Below, piece by piece: positions 7,112-17,107 of a stretch of DNA of 64,000 nucleotides (positions within the stretch are counted from its first letter, which is position 1; each line of letters begins with the position of its first letter). Position numbers and translations under genes: made by a program. This stretch comes from Metabacillus malikii (GTDB taxonomy: Bacteria > Bacillota > Bacilli > Bacillales > Bacillaceae), in NCBI RefSeq assembly GCF_030813355.1, contig NZ_JAUSUD010000014.1, positions 62,001 through 126,000 on the forward strand, read 5' to 3'. The notes beneath the pieces are model-generated. The model did not search any database. It saw only the letters and a list, made by a program, of their open reading frames with translations, and was not told where the DNA came from.

Positions 7112-9391
7112 ATGGAACTATTAAGAAATGGACGTCTAAAAACTAGATTATTATTTATTTTAATGCTGATACTGTTATATGGATGGATTTATCAATTTGA
7201 ATCAGATGATTTGATAAGGTCCATTGGGGTTACTATATTTGCGATAATTATCGGTATTAACAGTATGCGGCATGTTTATAAGGCTTATAAATTAGACATA
7301 GAAGGGTTAAGGAAGTTTTGGTTATTACTTAATATTGGGATAGCATTTTTTATCCTGTTTGAAAGTTTATGGTTTTTCCAGACTGTATTGTTTCAAAACC
7401 CAGTATATCTCGATGTAATCAATTTTGTTTGGGATATCTATCTAATTTTTTACCTAAGCGCAATCATATATAAAATTAAGGTAATATCGCATTATCCAAC
7501 ACTTAATAACCCATTCATATTTAACATTATTATATTCATGACGACAGCGTTTACGATAAGTATCCAATATTTAGTGAAACCAATTCTTGATGTGACTAAT
7601 GAATCAATAATGGCAACAGTTTTAGTGATTATCTATCCTATACTAAGTTTAAGTTCGATTATCGCTACTGGAATTTTATATTATATAGCACGGTTTCTAA
7701 CGAAGCGAATTGAATTAATAAGTTTAACTATACTTTTCTCAGCAATAGTTATGTTTATTGCTGATTTTGGCTTTATGTATCATTTAAGTATCGAAATATT
7801 CCCTTTAGCAAGTATATGGGATCCGTTATGGATTATTAGTATTTGGTTGTTAGGTTTGGCAGGAAAAAAGGGGCAAATGTCTTGTAATTATCAAAAGGGT
7901 AGTGATGATAAATTAAGTAATTTATACACATCACCATATCCATACTTTAGTATTCTTTTATTAGTTTTTTTAACAATTCATCAATTCCACTATAAGGTGA
8001 ATGCATTATTTATTGGTTTATGTATGACAATTCTATTGGTGATCTTTAGACAGGTTCTTCTGTTAAGACATAATAAACAGATTATGAAAAAGTATAAATA
8101 TTTAGCCTACCATGATCCATTAACAGGTCTTTTAAACCGGACAAGCTTTAAAATAAGGCTAAAAGCTGAGATTGATGAGGCAAAAGCAAGTAATAGTAAG
8201 CTTGCGGTCATTTTGTTAGACCTAGACAGATTTAAGAATATTAATGACACGTTGGGCCACCATGTTGGAGATTCTTTATTAAAAGAAGTTTCTAATCGGC
8301 TAGTTCTGGGATTGAATGTTGGTGAAGTTTGTTTTCGAATTGGAGGTGACGAATTTGTCATTATCCTTACAGAGACATCAGATGAACAAGCTAAAAAATT
8401 TGCTGAAAAGCTTATGACTCAGTTTTCTTCTGCTTTCCAAGTCGACGATTACTCAATTAATGTTTCACCAAGTGTTGGAATTAGTATGTACCCTGATAAC
8501 GGCATTAGCCATGATACGCTATTTAAATACGCAGATGCTGCGATGTATTTGGCAAAAGAACGCGGTAACAATACGTATCAATTTTTTAATGGAACCTTAC
8601 ATGAAAAAATTGAAAGAAAAATACTGCTTGAAAATGGCTTAAGGAATGCAATTCAAAATCAAGAGTTACATGTTGTCTATCATCCGAAAGTAATTTTAGC
8701 TACTAGAGAAATATTTGGTATGGAAGCCTTATTACGATGGAAACATCCTGTGCTTGGATACATATCACCAGCCGAGTTTATTCCGATTGCAGAGGAAACT
8801 GGACAAATTATTCCGATAGGCGAATGGATGTTAAGGAAAGCATGTGAACAAGCAAAACAATGGGAAGACAGCGGCTTTCCACCTTTATATGTAGCTGTAA
8901 ACGTTTCTGTCCGCCAATTTCAACAAAAGGACTTTGTTGAAAAAGTGACGAACATTATTCATGAAACCGGGATGAATCCAAATTACTTAGAACTAGAAAT
9001 TACCGAGAGTATCATACAGGATATTGATGAATCAATAAATGTGTTAAAAGGATTACAGGAATTGGGAATCAGCCCGTCGATTGATGATTTTGGAACAGGC
9101 TACTCTTCTTTATACATTTTAAAGGAACTACCGATTGATATAATTAAAATTGACAAATCCTTCATTGATTATATAACTGAAAAAAAGGATAAACAGATGG
9201 TTAAAACGATTATTGAATTAGGTCTTAGCTTAGATTTGCGAGTAGTTGCAGAAGGCATTGAAACAGAAGAACAGCTAGCGAAACTAATTGAATATGATTG
9301 TAAGTTTGGACAAGGCTATTTATTTGCAAAACCATTAGATGCAGTCCAGTTTGAGCAATTACTTTTAAGCAAAATAAATGATAACATCTAG
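7112..9391 (+). CDS. membrane-bound GGDEF-EAL protein (c-di-GMP metabolism)
   Basis: About 759 residues. The first 320 residues hold some eight to nine hydrophobic segments, an uncharacterised membrane sensor. A GGDEF domain follows, with LDLDRFKNINDTLGHHVGD and an intact RIGGDEF near residue 412. The EAL domain has MEALLRW near 537, DDFGTGYSSL and KIDKSFI, so the main phosphodiesterase residues are present. Both activities are possible: synthesis of c-di-GMP from GTP and hydrolysis to pGpG. No RxxD inhibitory site is seen before GGDEF. GGGGA at 7101-7105 fits ATG 7112; TTG 7094 precedes that site. A strong terminator follows, so the gene is monocistronic. Confidence 0.9.
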   Translation: MELLRNGRLKTRLLFILMLILLYGWIYQFESDDLIRSIGVTIFAIIIGINSMRHVYKAYKLDIEGLRKFWLLLNIGIAFFILFESLWFFQTVLFQNPVYLDVINFVWDIYLIFYLSAIIYKIKVISHYPTLNNPFIFNIIIFMTTAFTISIQYLVKPILDVTNESIMATVLVIIYPILSLSSIIATGILYYIARFLTKRIELISLTILFSAIVMFIADFGFMYHLSIEIFPLASIWDPLWIISIWLLGLAGKKGQMSCNYQKGSDDKLSNLYTSPYPYFSILLLVFLTIHQFHYKVNALFIGLCMTILLVIFRQVLLLRHNKQIMKKYKYLAYHDPLTGLLNRTSFKIRLKAEIDEAKASNSKLAVILLDLDRFKNINDTLGHHVGDSLLKEVSNRLVLGLNVGEVCFRIGGDEFVIILTETSDEQAKKFAEKLMTQFSSAFQVDDYSINVSPSVGISMYPDNGISHDTLFKYADAAMYLAKERGNNTYQFFNGTLHEKIERKILLENGLRNAIQNQELHVVYHPKVILATREIFGMEALLRWKHPVLGYISPAEFIPIAEETGQIIPIGEWMLRKACEQAKQWEDSGFPPLYVAVNVSVRQFQQKDFVEKVTNIIHETGMNPNYLELEITESIIQDIDESINVLKGLQELGISPSIDDFGTGYSSLYILKELPIDIIKIDKSFIDYITEKKDKQMVKTIIELGLSLDLRVVAEGIETEEQLAKLIEYDCKFGQGYLFAKPLDAVQFEQLLLSKINDNI

Positions 9392-9478
9392 ATTATTGCC
9401 ATAGGCTAGTTCATGTAACGTACTTATTTTAAAGAAGACAGTTGGAATACTACAAACTAACGAATCTTTTTACTAACG

Positions 9479-9508
9479 GAGCAATTAGCCATTAATTGCT
9501 CTTTTTTT
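9479..9508 (+). terminator. Rho-independent terminator of GGDEF-EAL gene
   Basis: Perfect 9-bp stem GAGCAATTA / TAATTGCTC followed by seven T residues. Confidence 0.9.
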
Positions 9509-9921
9509 ATACACTGAAAAATGAAAGGTTAACAAAAAGGTTATTGGAAATTAATTGAAGCGTGATATAATAGTAGATAACTATAAAATGAGATTATAGA
9601 TAAAGCGCATACAAAATTAAATGTAAGCGTTTAATTTACTATTCTTTTGAACTTATGAAAGAAATCTAGTGAGAACTGGATGGGGTGGTGTTTTTTGTTG
9701 CCAATAAGAGTATATAGTTGCTGTTAGCAATTTCATACTAAAGAAGAGACATTCTGCCACACACTAATAAGTAGAAAACATATTATCAAAAATCAAAATC
9801 ACGAAAACGTCAACAAAGAAAATTATAAGAAAAATAGTCTATAGAAATGTATAAAAAGGTTTAGACTAATGTCAGTTTGGGTATTGAACTCTATCAAGTT
9901 TGAGATATTGCGGAGGGATCG
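9509..9921. other. gene-free AT-rich intergenic region
   Basis: No coding frame with a ribosome binding site. ATGTAAGCGTTTAAT at 9621-9635 resembles a CcpA cre site with one mismatch (A for the conserved C near the end), but the only downstream gene is a 48-codon frame 290 bases away, so I do not call it a working site. Confidence 0.4.
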
Positions 9922-10068
9922 ATGGTGACAATTGGTTCAAAAGTATACTATAGAAATGAAATTTATAGAATTATCTATATATATAATACAGGTATGTGTG
10001 AGATCCAAAAAGAAGATGCGACGTATAAAGTAGAGTTGGTACAAATCACGGAGGTTTCGGAAAGATAA
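9922..10068 (+). CDS. 48-residue hypothetical protein
   Basis: ATG 9922 is preceded by GGAGGG at 9912-9917. The product starts MVTIGSKVYYRNEIYRIIYIY, continues with a second beta-strand-rich half and contains one cysteine. The strand pattern resembles a small SH3-like barrel of the kind seen in many Bacillus orphan proteins. No function can be given. The good ribosome binding site is the main support. Confidence 0.6.
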   Translation: MVTIGSKVYYRNEIYRIIYIYNTGMCEIQKEDATYKVELVQITEVSER

Positions 10069-10081
10069 ACTTACATAGCAA

Positions 10082-10117
10082 AATGGGGAATAACCGATTT
10101 CAGTTAGATTCCCCATT
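10082..10117. terminator. hairpin between convergent genes
   Basis: Ten-bp perfect stem AATGGGGAAT / ATTCCCCATT with a 16-base loop, between the 48-codon gene and the convergent PAS-GGDEF-EAL gene. No strong T-run on either side. Confidence 0.5.
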
Positions 10118-10131
10118 AATCATATACATAA

Positions 10132-12378
10132 TTAGTTTACTGTTCTGCTTAATAACATCGATTCTAATTCAATAGCTGGGACAGGAGGACTAAAGTAGTA
10201 GCCTTGTACCTCATCACAATTCTCTGAAATAAGAAACTCTAGCTGATCAAGTACTTCTACGCCTTCAGCAATGACTGTTAGATTTAGACTTTTAGAAACG
10301 GAAATAATAGCTTTTACGATTGCCGCGCTTTGTTGGTCAGATAAAATATTATGGATAAAGGACTTGTCTATTTTTAAAACATCTAAAGGAAACTTGTGCA
10401 AATAATTTAATGAAGAGTAGCCAGTTCCAAAGTCATCGAGAGAAATACTAACTCCTAATGACTTTAATTGTCCTAGTTTTTCAACGGATTGATCTAAATC
10501 GTGCATCGCCATCGTTTCAGTGATTTCAAGGTTTAAATATTTTGCGTCTAATTGAGTTTCTTGTAACGTTCGCTCAATCATTTCTAGTAAGTTCAATTGC
10601 TGAAACTGCCGGGCAGAGAGATTTATTGACATATTAATAGGTGAGTAGCCCAAGTCTTGCCATAATTTATTTTGCTTACAAGCAGTTTGTAATACCCATT
10701 CACCAATTGGGATAATTAATCCTGTTTCCTCTGCTATAGGGATGAACTCACCAGGTGAAATCATGCCCAACTCCTTCGAATTCCAACGTATTAAAGCTTC
10801 TACGCCTACTAGCTGTCTAGTGTGCACATTGATTTTCGGTTGATAAAATAATTGTAATTCACCTTTTGCCAACGCATTTCTTAATGATCCTTCGAGCAGT
10901 AATTTGCGTTTATTTTGCTTGTTCATTTCCACAGAGTAAAATTTAACATTGTTCATACCCTTTGCTTTTGCATATGACATTGCGGTGTCTGCATTTTTTA
11001 GCAATGTATCAGAGTTGTCTCCATTATAAGGGTAAAAACTTACCCCAATACTCAATGTAATAAAAACATCTTGACCATTTATTTCAATAGGTTGTTGTAA
11101 TTGTTGAAGTACTTTATTCGTAAGTTGTGAAACTGTCGATTGACTGGCATCTTTTAAAAGGATTGAAAACTCATCATCACTTTGTCTCGCAATAAGGTTA
11201 CTACCTGAAATAACTGATTTTATCCGTTTTGCTACTTTAATAAGAAGCTGGTCACCGATATGTGAGCCAAATGTTTTATTGAAAAACTTAAAACGGTTAA
11301 TATCAAAGTAAATAATTGCTAATTGCTGGTCTACCTGTTTCTCATTAAGACTTTGGATCAGTTCTTCTAAGTGACTTTTAAAGTAACGACGATTATATAA
11401 ACCTGTCAAACGATCGACATATGCCATTTGCCACATCTTTTCCTCTGCAATTTTTCGCTCTCTTATATCACGAGAAATCGCAAGGCCATATTGTTTGTCA
11501 CCTAAACGGAGAAGTCGGACACTAATTTCACTCGGAATTTTCTCACCTGTCTTTGTCATATACTCACCTTCAAAGGTAGTATGGTTATGTTCGATCAGTT
11601 CTTGCTGGGTATCACTTACTTTACCCTTGCGCTTAGATGAGGTGATGTCTAGTGGTGACATGGTGAGAAGCTCTTCTTTTGTGTAACCAAATCGTTCACA
11701 TGCTGACTGATTAATGTCAATGAAGTTTTTCGGCATACCGTTATCGTCCATTGCGAATAAGTATATGGCATCGTTTGCATATTCAAATAATGTTCGATAT
11801 TTTATCTCATTATGAATCCGTTCTTCACTTGCCTTTTTCTTATAAGAGATATTTCGAGAAATACTGAGTACTGCCTTTTGACCATTGTAATCAATTGAAA
11901 AGGAAAGTGTTTCTACATGTAATTCATTTCCATCGAGACTAATCGCCTTCTGTTCAATCAAATCTAAGTTGCTTTTTTCGCTAAGCAGCATGAGACGAGT
12001 TCTTGCTTGCTCATGTACTGAAGGATGGAGAAATTGGTATATCGATTTTTGGATGAAATCCTCTGGGTCATCGGAACCAAGTATTTTGGCACCATTTCTA
12101 TTAATATATAAGATTATTCCGTTTTGGTGGATGATGACTGTTTCTGGAATCATTTCAAGTAGGTTGAAGTAATTCTTTTGGTCTACCTGTTGCTGAGACG
12201 TGGAATTCTTTTTTACAATAGAAATGTACAAAAGAACAAGTATCAATGGTAAAGTAATGAACATACTTTTGAGAAGAGTATTTATCTGTAACGAGAGGAT
12301 GAAAGCTGTTAGTAAGAAGAAGCCTACTATTGAAATCAGAATCGCAAAGGATGGTTTCTTATGAATTATGTTCTTCAT
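10132..12378 (-). CDS. PAS-PAS-GGDEF-EAL protein with degenerate GGDEF site (probable c-di-GMP phosphodiesterase)
   Basis: About 748 residues: two N-terminal membrane helices (about 10-50), two PAS domains (about 60-175 and 190-305), a GGDEF domain (320-480) and an EAL domain (500-745). The diguanylate cyclase signature is altered to QSDDEF near residue 400, although YFDINRFKFFNKTFG is kept, so cyclase activity is unlikely. The EAL domain is intact: VEALIRW, NLEITE, DDFGTGYSSL, KIDKSFI. The protein is therefore most likely a phosphodiesterase that senses ligands through PAS. AAAGGA lies 2 bases before TTG 12387 and 10 before ATG 12378; I prefer ATG 12378. Confidence 0.88.
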   Translation of the reverse strand: MKNIIHKKPSFAILISIVGFFLLTAFILSLQINTLLKSMFITLPLILVLLYISIVKKNSTSQQQVDQKNYFNLLEMIPETVIIHQNGIILYINRNGAKILGSDDPEDFIQKSIYQFLHPSVHEQARTRLMLLSEKSNLDLIEQKAISLDGNELHVETLSFSIDYNGQKAVLSISRNISYKKKASEERIHNEIKYRTLFEYANDAIYLFAMDDNGMPKNFIDINQSACERFGYTKEELLTMSPLDITSSKRKGKVSDTQQELIEHNHTTFEGEYMTKTGEKIPSEISVRLLRLGDKQYGLAISRDIRERKIAEEKMWQMAYVDRLTGLYNRRYFKSHLEELIQSLNEKQVDQQLAIIYFDINRFKFFNKTFGSHIGDQLLIKVAKRIKSVISGSNLIARQSDDEFSILLKDASQSTVSQLTNKVLQQLQQPIEINGQDVFITLSIGVSFYPYNGDNSDTLLKNADTAMSYAKAKGMNNVKFYSVEMNKQNKRKLLLEGSLRNALAKGELQLFYQPKINVHTRQLVGVEALIRWNSKELGMISPGEFIPIAEETGLIIPIGEWVLQTACKQNKLWQDLGYSPINMSINLSARQFQQLNLLEMIERTLQETQLDAKYLNLEITETMAMHDLDQSVEKLGQLKSLGVSISLDDFGTGYSSLNYLHKFPLDVLKIDKSFIHNILSDQQSAAIVKAIISVSKSLNLTVIAEGVEVLDQLEFLISENCDEVQGYYFSPPVPAIELESMLLSRTVN

Positions 12379-12559
12379 TATTGTCAATTCCTTTAAGGTT
12401 ATAGGTAACTCACAGTTTTGATTTCATAATTTTAATTATAGGGGGATTAATCAGAAAAAGCCAGATAAAGTTGAAGTATGTCGAATTCTGCAAAAGATAA
12501 AAAGGGCACGAAAAGTGAATAACGATAATCAAAAGAAAAAATAACAGGTGATGATCATA

Positions 12560-13669
12560 TTGAATAAAATAATCGTAATTGGCTCTGGCATTCTCGGAGC
12601 TTCAACAGCGTTTCATTTAGCAAAGGAAGGGGCTATTGTAACGTTAGTTGATCGGAAGGATAGAGGTCAAGCTACCGATGCTGCTGCTGGAATTGTTTGT
12701 CCATGGCTAACGCAACGTCGTAACAAGGCATGGTACAAGCTAGTCAAAGGTGGGGCACGATATTATCCAGAATTAGTGGAGCAGCTTGAGGGAGAAACAG
12801 GGTACAAGAAGGTTGGAGCACTTAGTTTACATACAAATAAAGACAAATTAGCTAAAATTGCTGAAAGAGCCTATAAACGTCGAGAGGATGCACCAGAGAT
12901 TGGAGAAATATCGATTCTAACTCCAGCAGAAACAAAGGGGCTATTTCCACCAATATCAGATGAATATGGAGCAGTACATATTACTGGTGGTGCCAGGGTT
13001 AATGGCAGAGCGTTACGAGATGCATTAATTCTGGCTGCATGTAAAAAGGGAGCAACCGTTTATCAAGGTGATGCTGAGCTTTTACTAGAAAGTGATAAGG
13101 TAAAGGGTGTACAGATAGATAATGAAAAGATCTATGCAGATCAAGTGATTATAACAGGTGGAGCATGGGCGAGTGAACTATTGAAGCCGTTAGGAATTAA
13201 ATATCTCGTCACACATCAAAGGGCACAAATTATTCACCTTAAACTGCAGGAAATGGATACTGGTAATTGGCCTGTTATAATGCCGCCAACGAATCAATAT
13301 TTATTATCATTCCCAGGTGGAAGAGTTGTTGCCGGTTCAACACATGAGGATGATGTCAATTTTGATTATCGGGTAACCGCCGAAGGAATTCATGAAATAT
13401 TGGATAAAGCATTCCATGTTGCACCTGGATTAAAAGCCAGTACCTTTCTCGAAACGAGAGTAGGATTTCGGCCGTTTACACCGGGCTTTCTACCGGTAAT
13501 TGGCAAACTGCCAGCTGCTGATAATATATTGTTAGCCAACGGTCTCGGTGCTTCAGGCTTAACAAGTGGACCATATTTAGGTGCAGAGCTAGCAAAGTTA
13601 GCTCTTGGCAAGCAGTTAGAAATTGATTTAGAGTTGTACAAAGTAGAAACGGCCCTAGACTATTTGTAA
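12560..13669 (+). CDS. FAD-dependent D-amino-acid dehydrogenase/glycine oxidase-like (DAO family)
   Basis: A single-domain flavoprotein of about 369 residues. GSGILGASTAFHLA at the N-terminus is the FAD Rossmann motif, followed by the acidic strand end LVDR and the DAAAGIV segment of the DAO family. The C-terminal VGFRPFTPGFLPVIGKLP and NGLGASGLTSGP stretches are typical of DadA/glycine oxidases. It would oxidise the alpha carbon of a D-amino acid or N-alkyl glycine in the cytosol; the exact substrate is open. AGGTGAT at 12547-12553 sits 6 bases before TTG 12560, which I prefer to the GTG at 12548 inside the ribosome binding site. Single gene with its own terminator. Confidence 0.85.
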   Translation: MNKIIVIGSGILGASTAFHLAKEGAIVTLVDRKDRGQATDAAAGIVCPWLTQRRNKAWYKLVKGGARYYPELVEQLEGETGYKKVGALSLHTNKDKLAKIAERAYKRREDAPEIGEISILTPAETKGLFPPISDEYGAVHITGGARVNGRALRDALILAACKKGATVYQGDAELLLESDKVKGVQIDNEKIYADQVIITGGAWASELLKPLGIKYLVTHQRAQIIHLKLQEMDTGNWPVIMPPTNQYLLSFPGGRVVAGSTHEDDVNFDYRVTAEGIHEILDKAFHVAPGLKASTFLETRVGFRPFTPGFLPVIGKLPAADNILLANGLGASGLTSGPYLGAELAKLALGKQLEIDLELYKVETALDYL

Positions 13670-13680
13670 TCTACATAACA

Positions 13681-13733
13681 AAAAACGCCGAAATTGAGTG
13701 GAGGTAGCTTCCATCAAATTTTGGCGTTTTTTT
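13681..13733 (+). terminator. Rho-independent terminator
   Basis: Long stem with ACGCCGAAATT on the left and AAATTTTGGCGT on the right, an inner AGTGGA...TTCCAT extension, and a seven-T tail. Confidence 0.85.
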
Positions 13734-13886
13734 AACCAATTCGTTTCTCTTGCATACAAAATCGTTAAACCTGCAATCTCCCGATCATCAATCGCTAATA
13801 CCTTACTTAAAATGTATTAAGGTAATAGCAGAAATGACGTGCATCTTTTTTGCTTTAAAATCTTCATTTATTCTTTCAGAGATTGA

Positions 13887-14006
13887 TTAAATACTATATT
13901 TAATTACATTAAAGGTAAGAATACTTAGTTGATACAGGAAAAATGTAGTGAAGCCAGCTAGTGTAAAAAAGACAAGGTAAGTTTTCGATAACGTATTTTT
14001 ATTCAT
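13887..14006 (-). CDS. 39-residue membrane peptide or gene remnant
   Basis: Minus-strand ATG 14006 with GAGG eight bases upstream; the product MNKNTLSKTYLVFFTLAGF continues as one membrane helix and ends after 39 residues. Downstream frames contain further protein-like fragments with stops (for example KVLAIDDREIAG near 13770-13800), so this may be the first part of a decayed gene rather than a complete small protein. Confidence 0.35.
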   Translation of the reverse strand: MNKNTLSKTYLVFFTLAGFTTFFLYQLSILTFNVIKYSI

Positions 14007-14320
14007 TTTACGAACCTCACAATCTATTAATAATAGTACTAGTATGTCCAGATTATTAATTCATAAACATCCCTTTAAATTAATTTTGGAGTGGTAGCTT
14101 CTTTTATTTTATTAAGTTACTGCAAAGTCAAAAGACTATCCGAGAAAAAGTATGTTATAAAACCTGACATCATCCAATACAGTCAATCATTTAAGAAGTA
14201 TAATGAGTATATCTTTTAAGTGAAGGGGATGTTAGGATGAAAAAATCTAGTGTAGGAATATTTTCGTTTTTGATCTTGACGTTGAGGACGGTTTTCACAT
14301 ATTAAATAAATGAATCAATC
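14007..14320. other. intergenic region with possible signal-peptide fragment
   Basis: No complete gene. At 14237 an ATG begins a 22-codon frame (MKKSSVGIFSFLILTL...) that looks like a truncated signal peptide and stops at once, so probably debris. The segment 14030-14060 contains short AT palindromes only. Confidence 0.4.
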
Positions 14321-14362
14321 AAGATACTGAAAATGAAGGGGAGGCCATTTTCAGTATCTTTA
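14321..14362 (+). terminator. hairpin terminator
   Basis: Fifteen-bp perfect stem AAGATACTGAAAATG / CATTTTCAGTATCTT with a 10-base loop. It follows no intact gene on the plus strand, which supports the view that a decayed gene once lay upstream. Confidence 0.6.
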
Positions 14363-14404
14363 GTTATAGGGTAAGTAAGTATAAAATTTGTACTTTGTTT
14401 CAGG

Positions 14405-14517
14405 TTTAGCTCCAGCGCCTAGCCCCTCGAGTTATAAGCCACATATGAATGAAGACAAAACATCTTCTATTCATTTGTGGCTTATGATTTTCGGCAGTTC
14501 AAGGCAATTGCGCTATT
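14405..14517 (+). repeat. Bacillus-type interspersed repeat (GCTCCAGCGCCTAGCC family), copy A
   Basis: Begins GCTCCAGCGCCTAGCCCCTCGAG, continues with a large hairpin (ATAAGCCACA...ATGAAT paired with ATTCAT...TGTGGCTTAT) and ends with a degenerate AAGGCAATTGCGCTATT. Related copies lie at 44.3 and 48.2 kb. This sequence family is a widespread intergenic repeat in Bacillus-group genomes (recalled, not searched). Confidence 0.7.
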
Positions 14518-14529
14518 ATTATTAAGCTA

Positions 14530-15486
14530 TTAAGCTGCTACATCTCGTCTCTTGAAAACAGTAAATGCAAGAGCATGGAATAAGACGAAATAAATGACTA
14601 GCATCGTAATTGAGAATCCAATCGTCATCCCTTCGACTGGTGGAACGCCGTCAAAATACACACCAAGATACGTATTCGCGAATAAAAGATATTTTGTCCA
14701 GTCGAATCGACTTGCAAGTAACGTCACGATGGTGTTACCCGTAAACAATAAGAATAATGTAATACCGATGGCAAGTGAACTATTACGGAAGATCGTTGAA
14801 ATCATAAATGCTAAAGTTGTCAGCATGATAATGTCAATAGATGAGATGAAATACTCACCGATTAAGTGGGTTACGATCGATTGCTCGATTACCTTGCCGT
14901 TTGTGTAAGCTAAATGGGAAACATCATTAGTCGGCATTCCGAATAACACTAATCCAACAATTGCTGAGATGACAAAGATGAAGACTAATAAAAATAATCC
15001 GAAAAGAAGAACTGTCAAATACTTTGAAAGTAGTATTTTTGATCGCCTAATTGGTCGAATTAGTAACAGCTTAATCGTTCCTGTTGAGAACTCTGATGAA
15101 ACGATTCCAGATGCGATAATAATAATAAAAACTCCGGCAAAGCCAAATATGGATACGGACTCTTTCACAAAGGTCCATAAATGTGTTTCAGTTTCAGGTG
15201 GGATATTTTCTTTTAGCCGATATTCATTAATGGCAATTTCCCTTTGATAAAACGAGTTCAAATTTGAGTTTTGCTGTCCAGTTTCTTCAAGATTCTTTTT
15301 GTTTTCAGCGATTATGCTTTCAGTTTCCTGCTTCCAATCTGCTTGTTGAGTAGGCTCTGACTGAGTTTCGGAATATTTATAAAGTCCGCCCATACCGATG
15401 ACCAATAATGCGAGGATACCGACCATGACAAATGTTCCGACACGTTTAAATATTTTAATCCATTCGTTTTTAATCAAATTAACCAA
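14530..15486 (-). CDS. yhcI: ABC-2 type transporter permease YhcI
   Basis: 318 residues with six predicted membrane helices: one at about 15-35, a long extracytoplasmic segment, then five from about 105 onward. It is the last gene of an operon in the order permease, GntR regulator, ATPase, ATPase, permease, which matches B. subtilis yhcEFGHI in order and lengths. It probably pairs with the ATPase YhcH encoded just before it. The start is TTG 15486 inside the end of yhcH (8-base overlap) with AAGGAGGG upstream. The transported substrate is unknown. Confidence 0.85.
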   Translation of the reverse strand: MVNLIKNEWIKIFKRVGTFVMVGILALLVIGMGGLYKYSETQSEPTQQADWKQETESIIAENKKNLEETGQQNSNLNSFYQREIAINEYRLKENIPPETETHLWTFVKESVSIFGFAGVFIIIIASGIVSSEFSTGTIKLLLIRPIRRSKILLSKYLTVLLFGLFLLVFIFVISAIVGLVLFGMPTNDVSHLAYTNGKVIEQSIVTHLIGEYFISSIDIIMLTTLAFMISTIFRNSSLAIGITLFLLFTGNTIVTLLASRFDWTKYLLFANTYLGVYFDGVPPVEGMTIGFSITMLVIYFVLFHALAFTVFKRRDVAA

Positions 15487-16396
15487 CGTTTTTCCCTCCT
15501 TGTTCAGTTAGTTCCAGGAAACGATCTTCCAACGATTTTGAGATAGGTTTGACTGAATATACGTTAATATCATCTTTTATCAGTTGCTTTAGTAGCAATG
15601 GAATTTGCTCTTTATCTGCATGTAACGTAAAGCCCTTTTCGGTTATAATTGCATTCATATCATTCGTTAGCCATGCCTTTGTAGATCCAAGCTCACCCGT
15701 TTCAAATTCAAATAGCTGTTGTTCTGCTTGCTCTTGTTCGTTATGGATGCTTTGAATCGTTGTTAGCTTACCATTTTGGATAATCGCAATTCTGTCACAC
15801 ATCATTTCCATTTCAGATAGCAAATGACTTGATACGATAACACTCATTCCTTTTTCACGAGTAAGCACTTTTAAATGGTCTCGAATTTCGCGGATACCAG
15901 CTGGGTCTAACCCGTTCGTAGGCTCATCTAATATGAGTAGCTTCGGGTCATGAAGGAGACATTGAGCAAGGCCAAGTCGCTGCCTCATGCCTAATGAATA
16001 GGTTCGGACTTTATCGTGTATTCTCTTTGTAAGTCCGACAAGTTGAATCACTTCATCCACTTTCTCCTTCGTGATTCCTTTGTGCATTCGTGCATATTGC
16101 ATTAAATTTTGATAGCCTGATAAATATTTATACATTTCAGGATTCTCAACGATTGCTCCAATGTTGCGAACCGCAGCTTCAAAGTCTTGTTTTATGCTTT
16201 TTCCACAAACAACAATATCACCTTTACTTATTTCCATTAGACCTACAATCATCCGAATTGTTGTTGTCTTTCCAGCTCCATTGGGCCCTAAGAACCCGAA
16301 CACTTCACCTTTCGTAACCGAGAAGCTTAAATCGTTAATAATTGTTTTACCTTTAATTATTTTCGTGACATTCTTTAATGTAAGTAGTTCATCCAT
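15479..16396 (-). CDS. yhcH: ABC transporter ATP-binding protein YhcH
   Basis: 305 residues. Walker A GPNGAGKTT (about 36-44), signature LGMRQRLGLA, Walker B LLILDEPTNGLDP and the switch histidine in VIVSSHLLSEME are all present, so ATP hydrolysis is expected. A C-terminal accessory domain of about 90 residues is typical for ABC-2 drug/bacitracin-type exporters. The ATG immediately follows the stop of yhcG, with GAGGAGGT as ribosome binding site. Confidence 0.9.
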   Translation of the reverse strand: MDELLTLKNVTKIIKGKTIINDLSFSVTKGEVFGFLGPNGAGKTTTIRMIVGLMEISKGDIVVCGKSIKQDFEAAVRNIGAIVENPEMYKYLSGYQNLMQYARMHKGITKEKVDEVIQLVGLTKRIHDKVRTYSLGMRQRLGLAQCLLHDPKLLILDEPTNGLDPAGIREIRDHLKVLTREKGMSVIVSSHLLSEMEMMCDRIAIIQNGKLTTIQSIHNEQEQAEQQLFEFETGELGSTKAWLTNDMNAIITEKGFTLHADKEQIPLLLKQLIKDDINVYSVKPISKSLEDRFLELTEQGGKNVG

Positions 16397-17107
16397 TTAG
16401 GAAACCTCCTCAATATTTTGAATTAATTCTTTAAACCACTGTAATACAGAAAGTCCTTGCTCTTCGCGTAATACTTCTACTTGTTCTTGGCCAATGACGG
16501 TACCGTAATAAATCGCAACGACTTCATCGAGTAGCGGTTCTATTTCGTTTATTTCATGTGTTGCAATTAAGATAATTTGGTTTTCAAAGTCAATATATTG
16601 AAGGAGACTCTTTACAATGGCATCTCTAACCATCGGGTCTAACCCCGAAAATGGTTCATCGAGTAAAATGATATCAGTGTCTCTAGCTAAAGTTGTGACT
16701 AGCTTTAAACGGCCGCGATTACCTTTAGATAGACTTTTGACCTTTTTACTACTGTCTAACCTCATTTCAGAAAGTAGTTTGCTAGCTCTTTCTCGGTTAA
16801 AGTCTGCAAATTGACTTGCATAAAAATCTACCGTTTCCTGAACTGTAAAGGTGTCATAAAACATGTCTAGTTCTGTTAAATAAGCGACAGATTCGCTCGT
16901 GTTACGAGTTACGGCTTCACCATTTACCTTCACTTCGCCACTAGTTGGGAAGACTAGACCGGTGATGAGTTTTAATAATGTAGATTTGCCGCTTCCGTTA
17001 GGACCAACTAAACCGTAAATTTTCCCCTTTTCGAAAGCCAGATTTGTTTCATTTAATGAGATGTTTTTTCCGTACTTTTTCATAACTTGATTAATTTGGA
17101 TTGTCAT
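16397..17107 (-). CDS. yhcG: ABC transporter ATP-binding protein YhcG
   Basis: 236 residues. Walker [10 protein letters not shown], Walker [14 protein letters not shown] and LIATHEI (switch histidine) are intact; the signature region reads [12 protein letters not shown], a weaker LSGGQ variant seen in YtrB/YhcG-type ATPases. I chose ATG 17107, which has GAGGAGGA ahead; the longer frame starting 17122 is inside yhcF and has no ribosome binding site. It overlaps the end of yhcF by 17 bases and probably works with the YhcE permease. Confidence 0.88.
   Translation of the reverse strand: MTIQINQVMKKYGKNISLNETNLAFEKGKIYGLVGPNGSGKSTLLKLITGLVFPTSGEVKVNGEAVTRNTSESVAYLTELDMFYDTFTVQETVDFYASQFADFNRERASKLLSEMRLDSSKKVKSLSKGNRGRLKLVTTLARDTDIILLDEPFSGLDPMVRDAIVKSLLQYIDFENQIILIATHEINEIEPLLDEVVAIYYGTVIGQEQVEVLREEQGLSVLQWFKELIQNIEEVS

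Noticed and set aside
9621-9635. CcpA cre site
   Set aside because: One conserved base is wrong and no carbon-metabolism gene follows.
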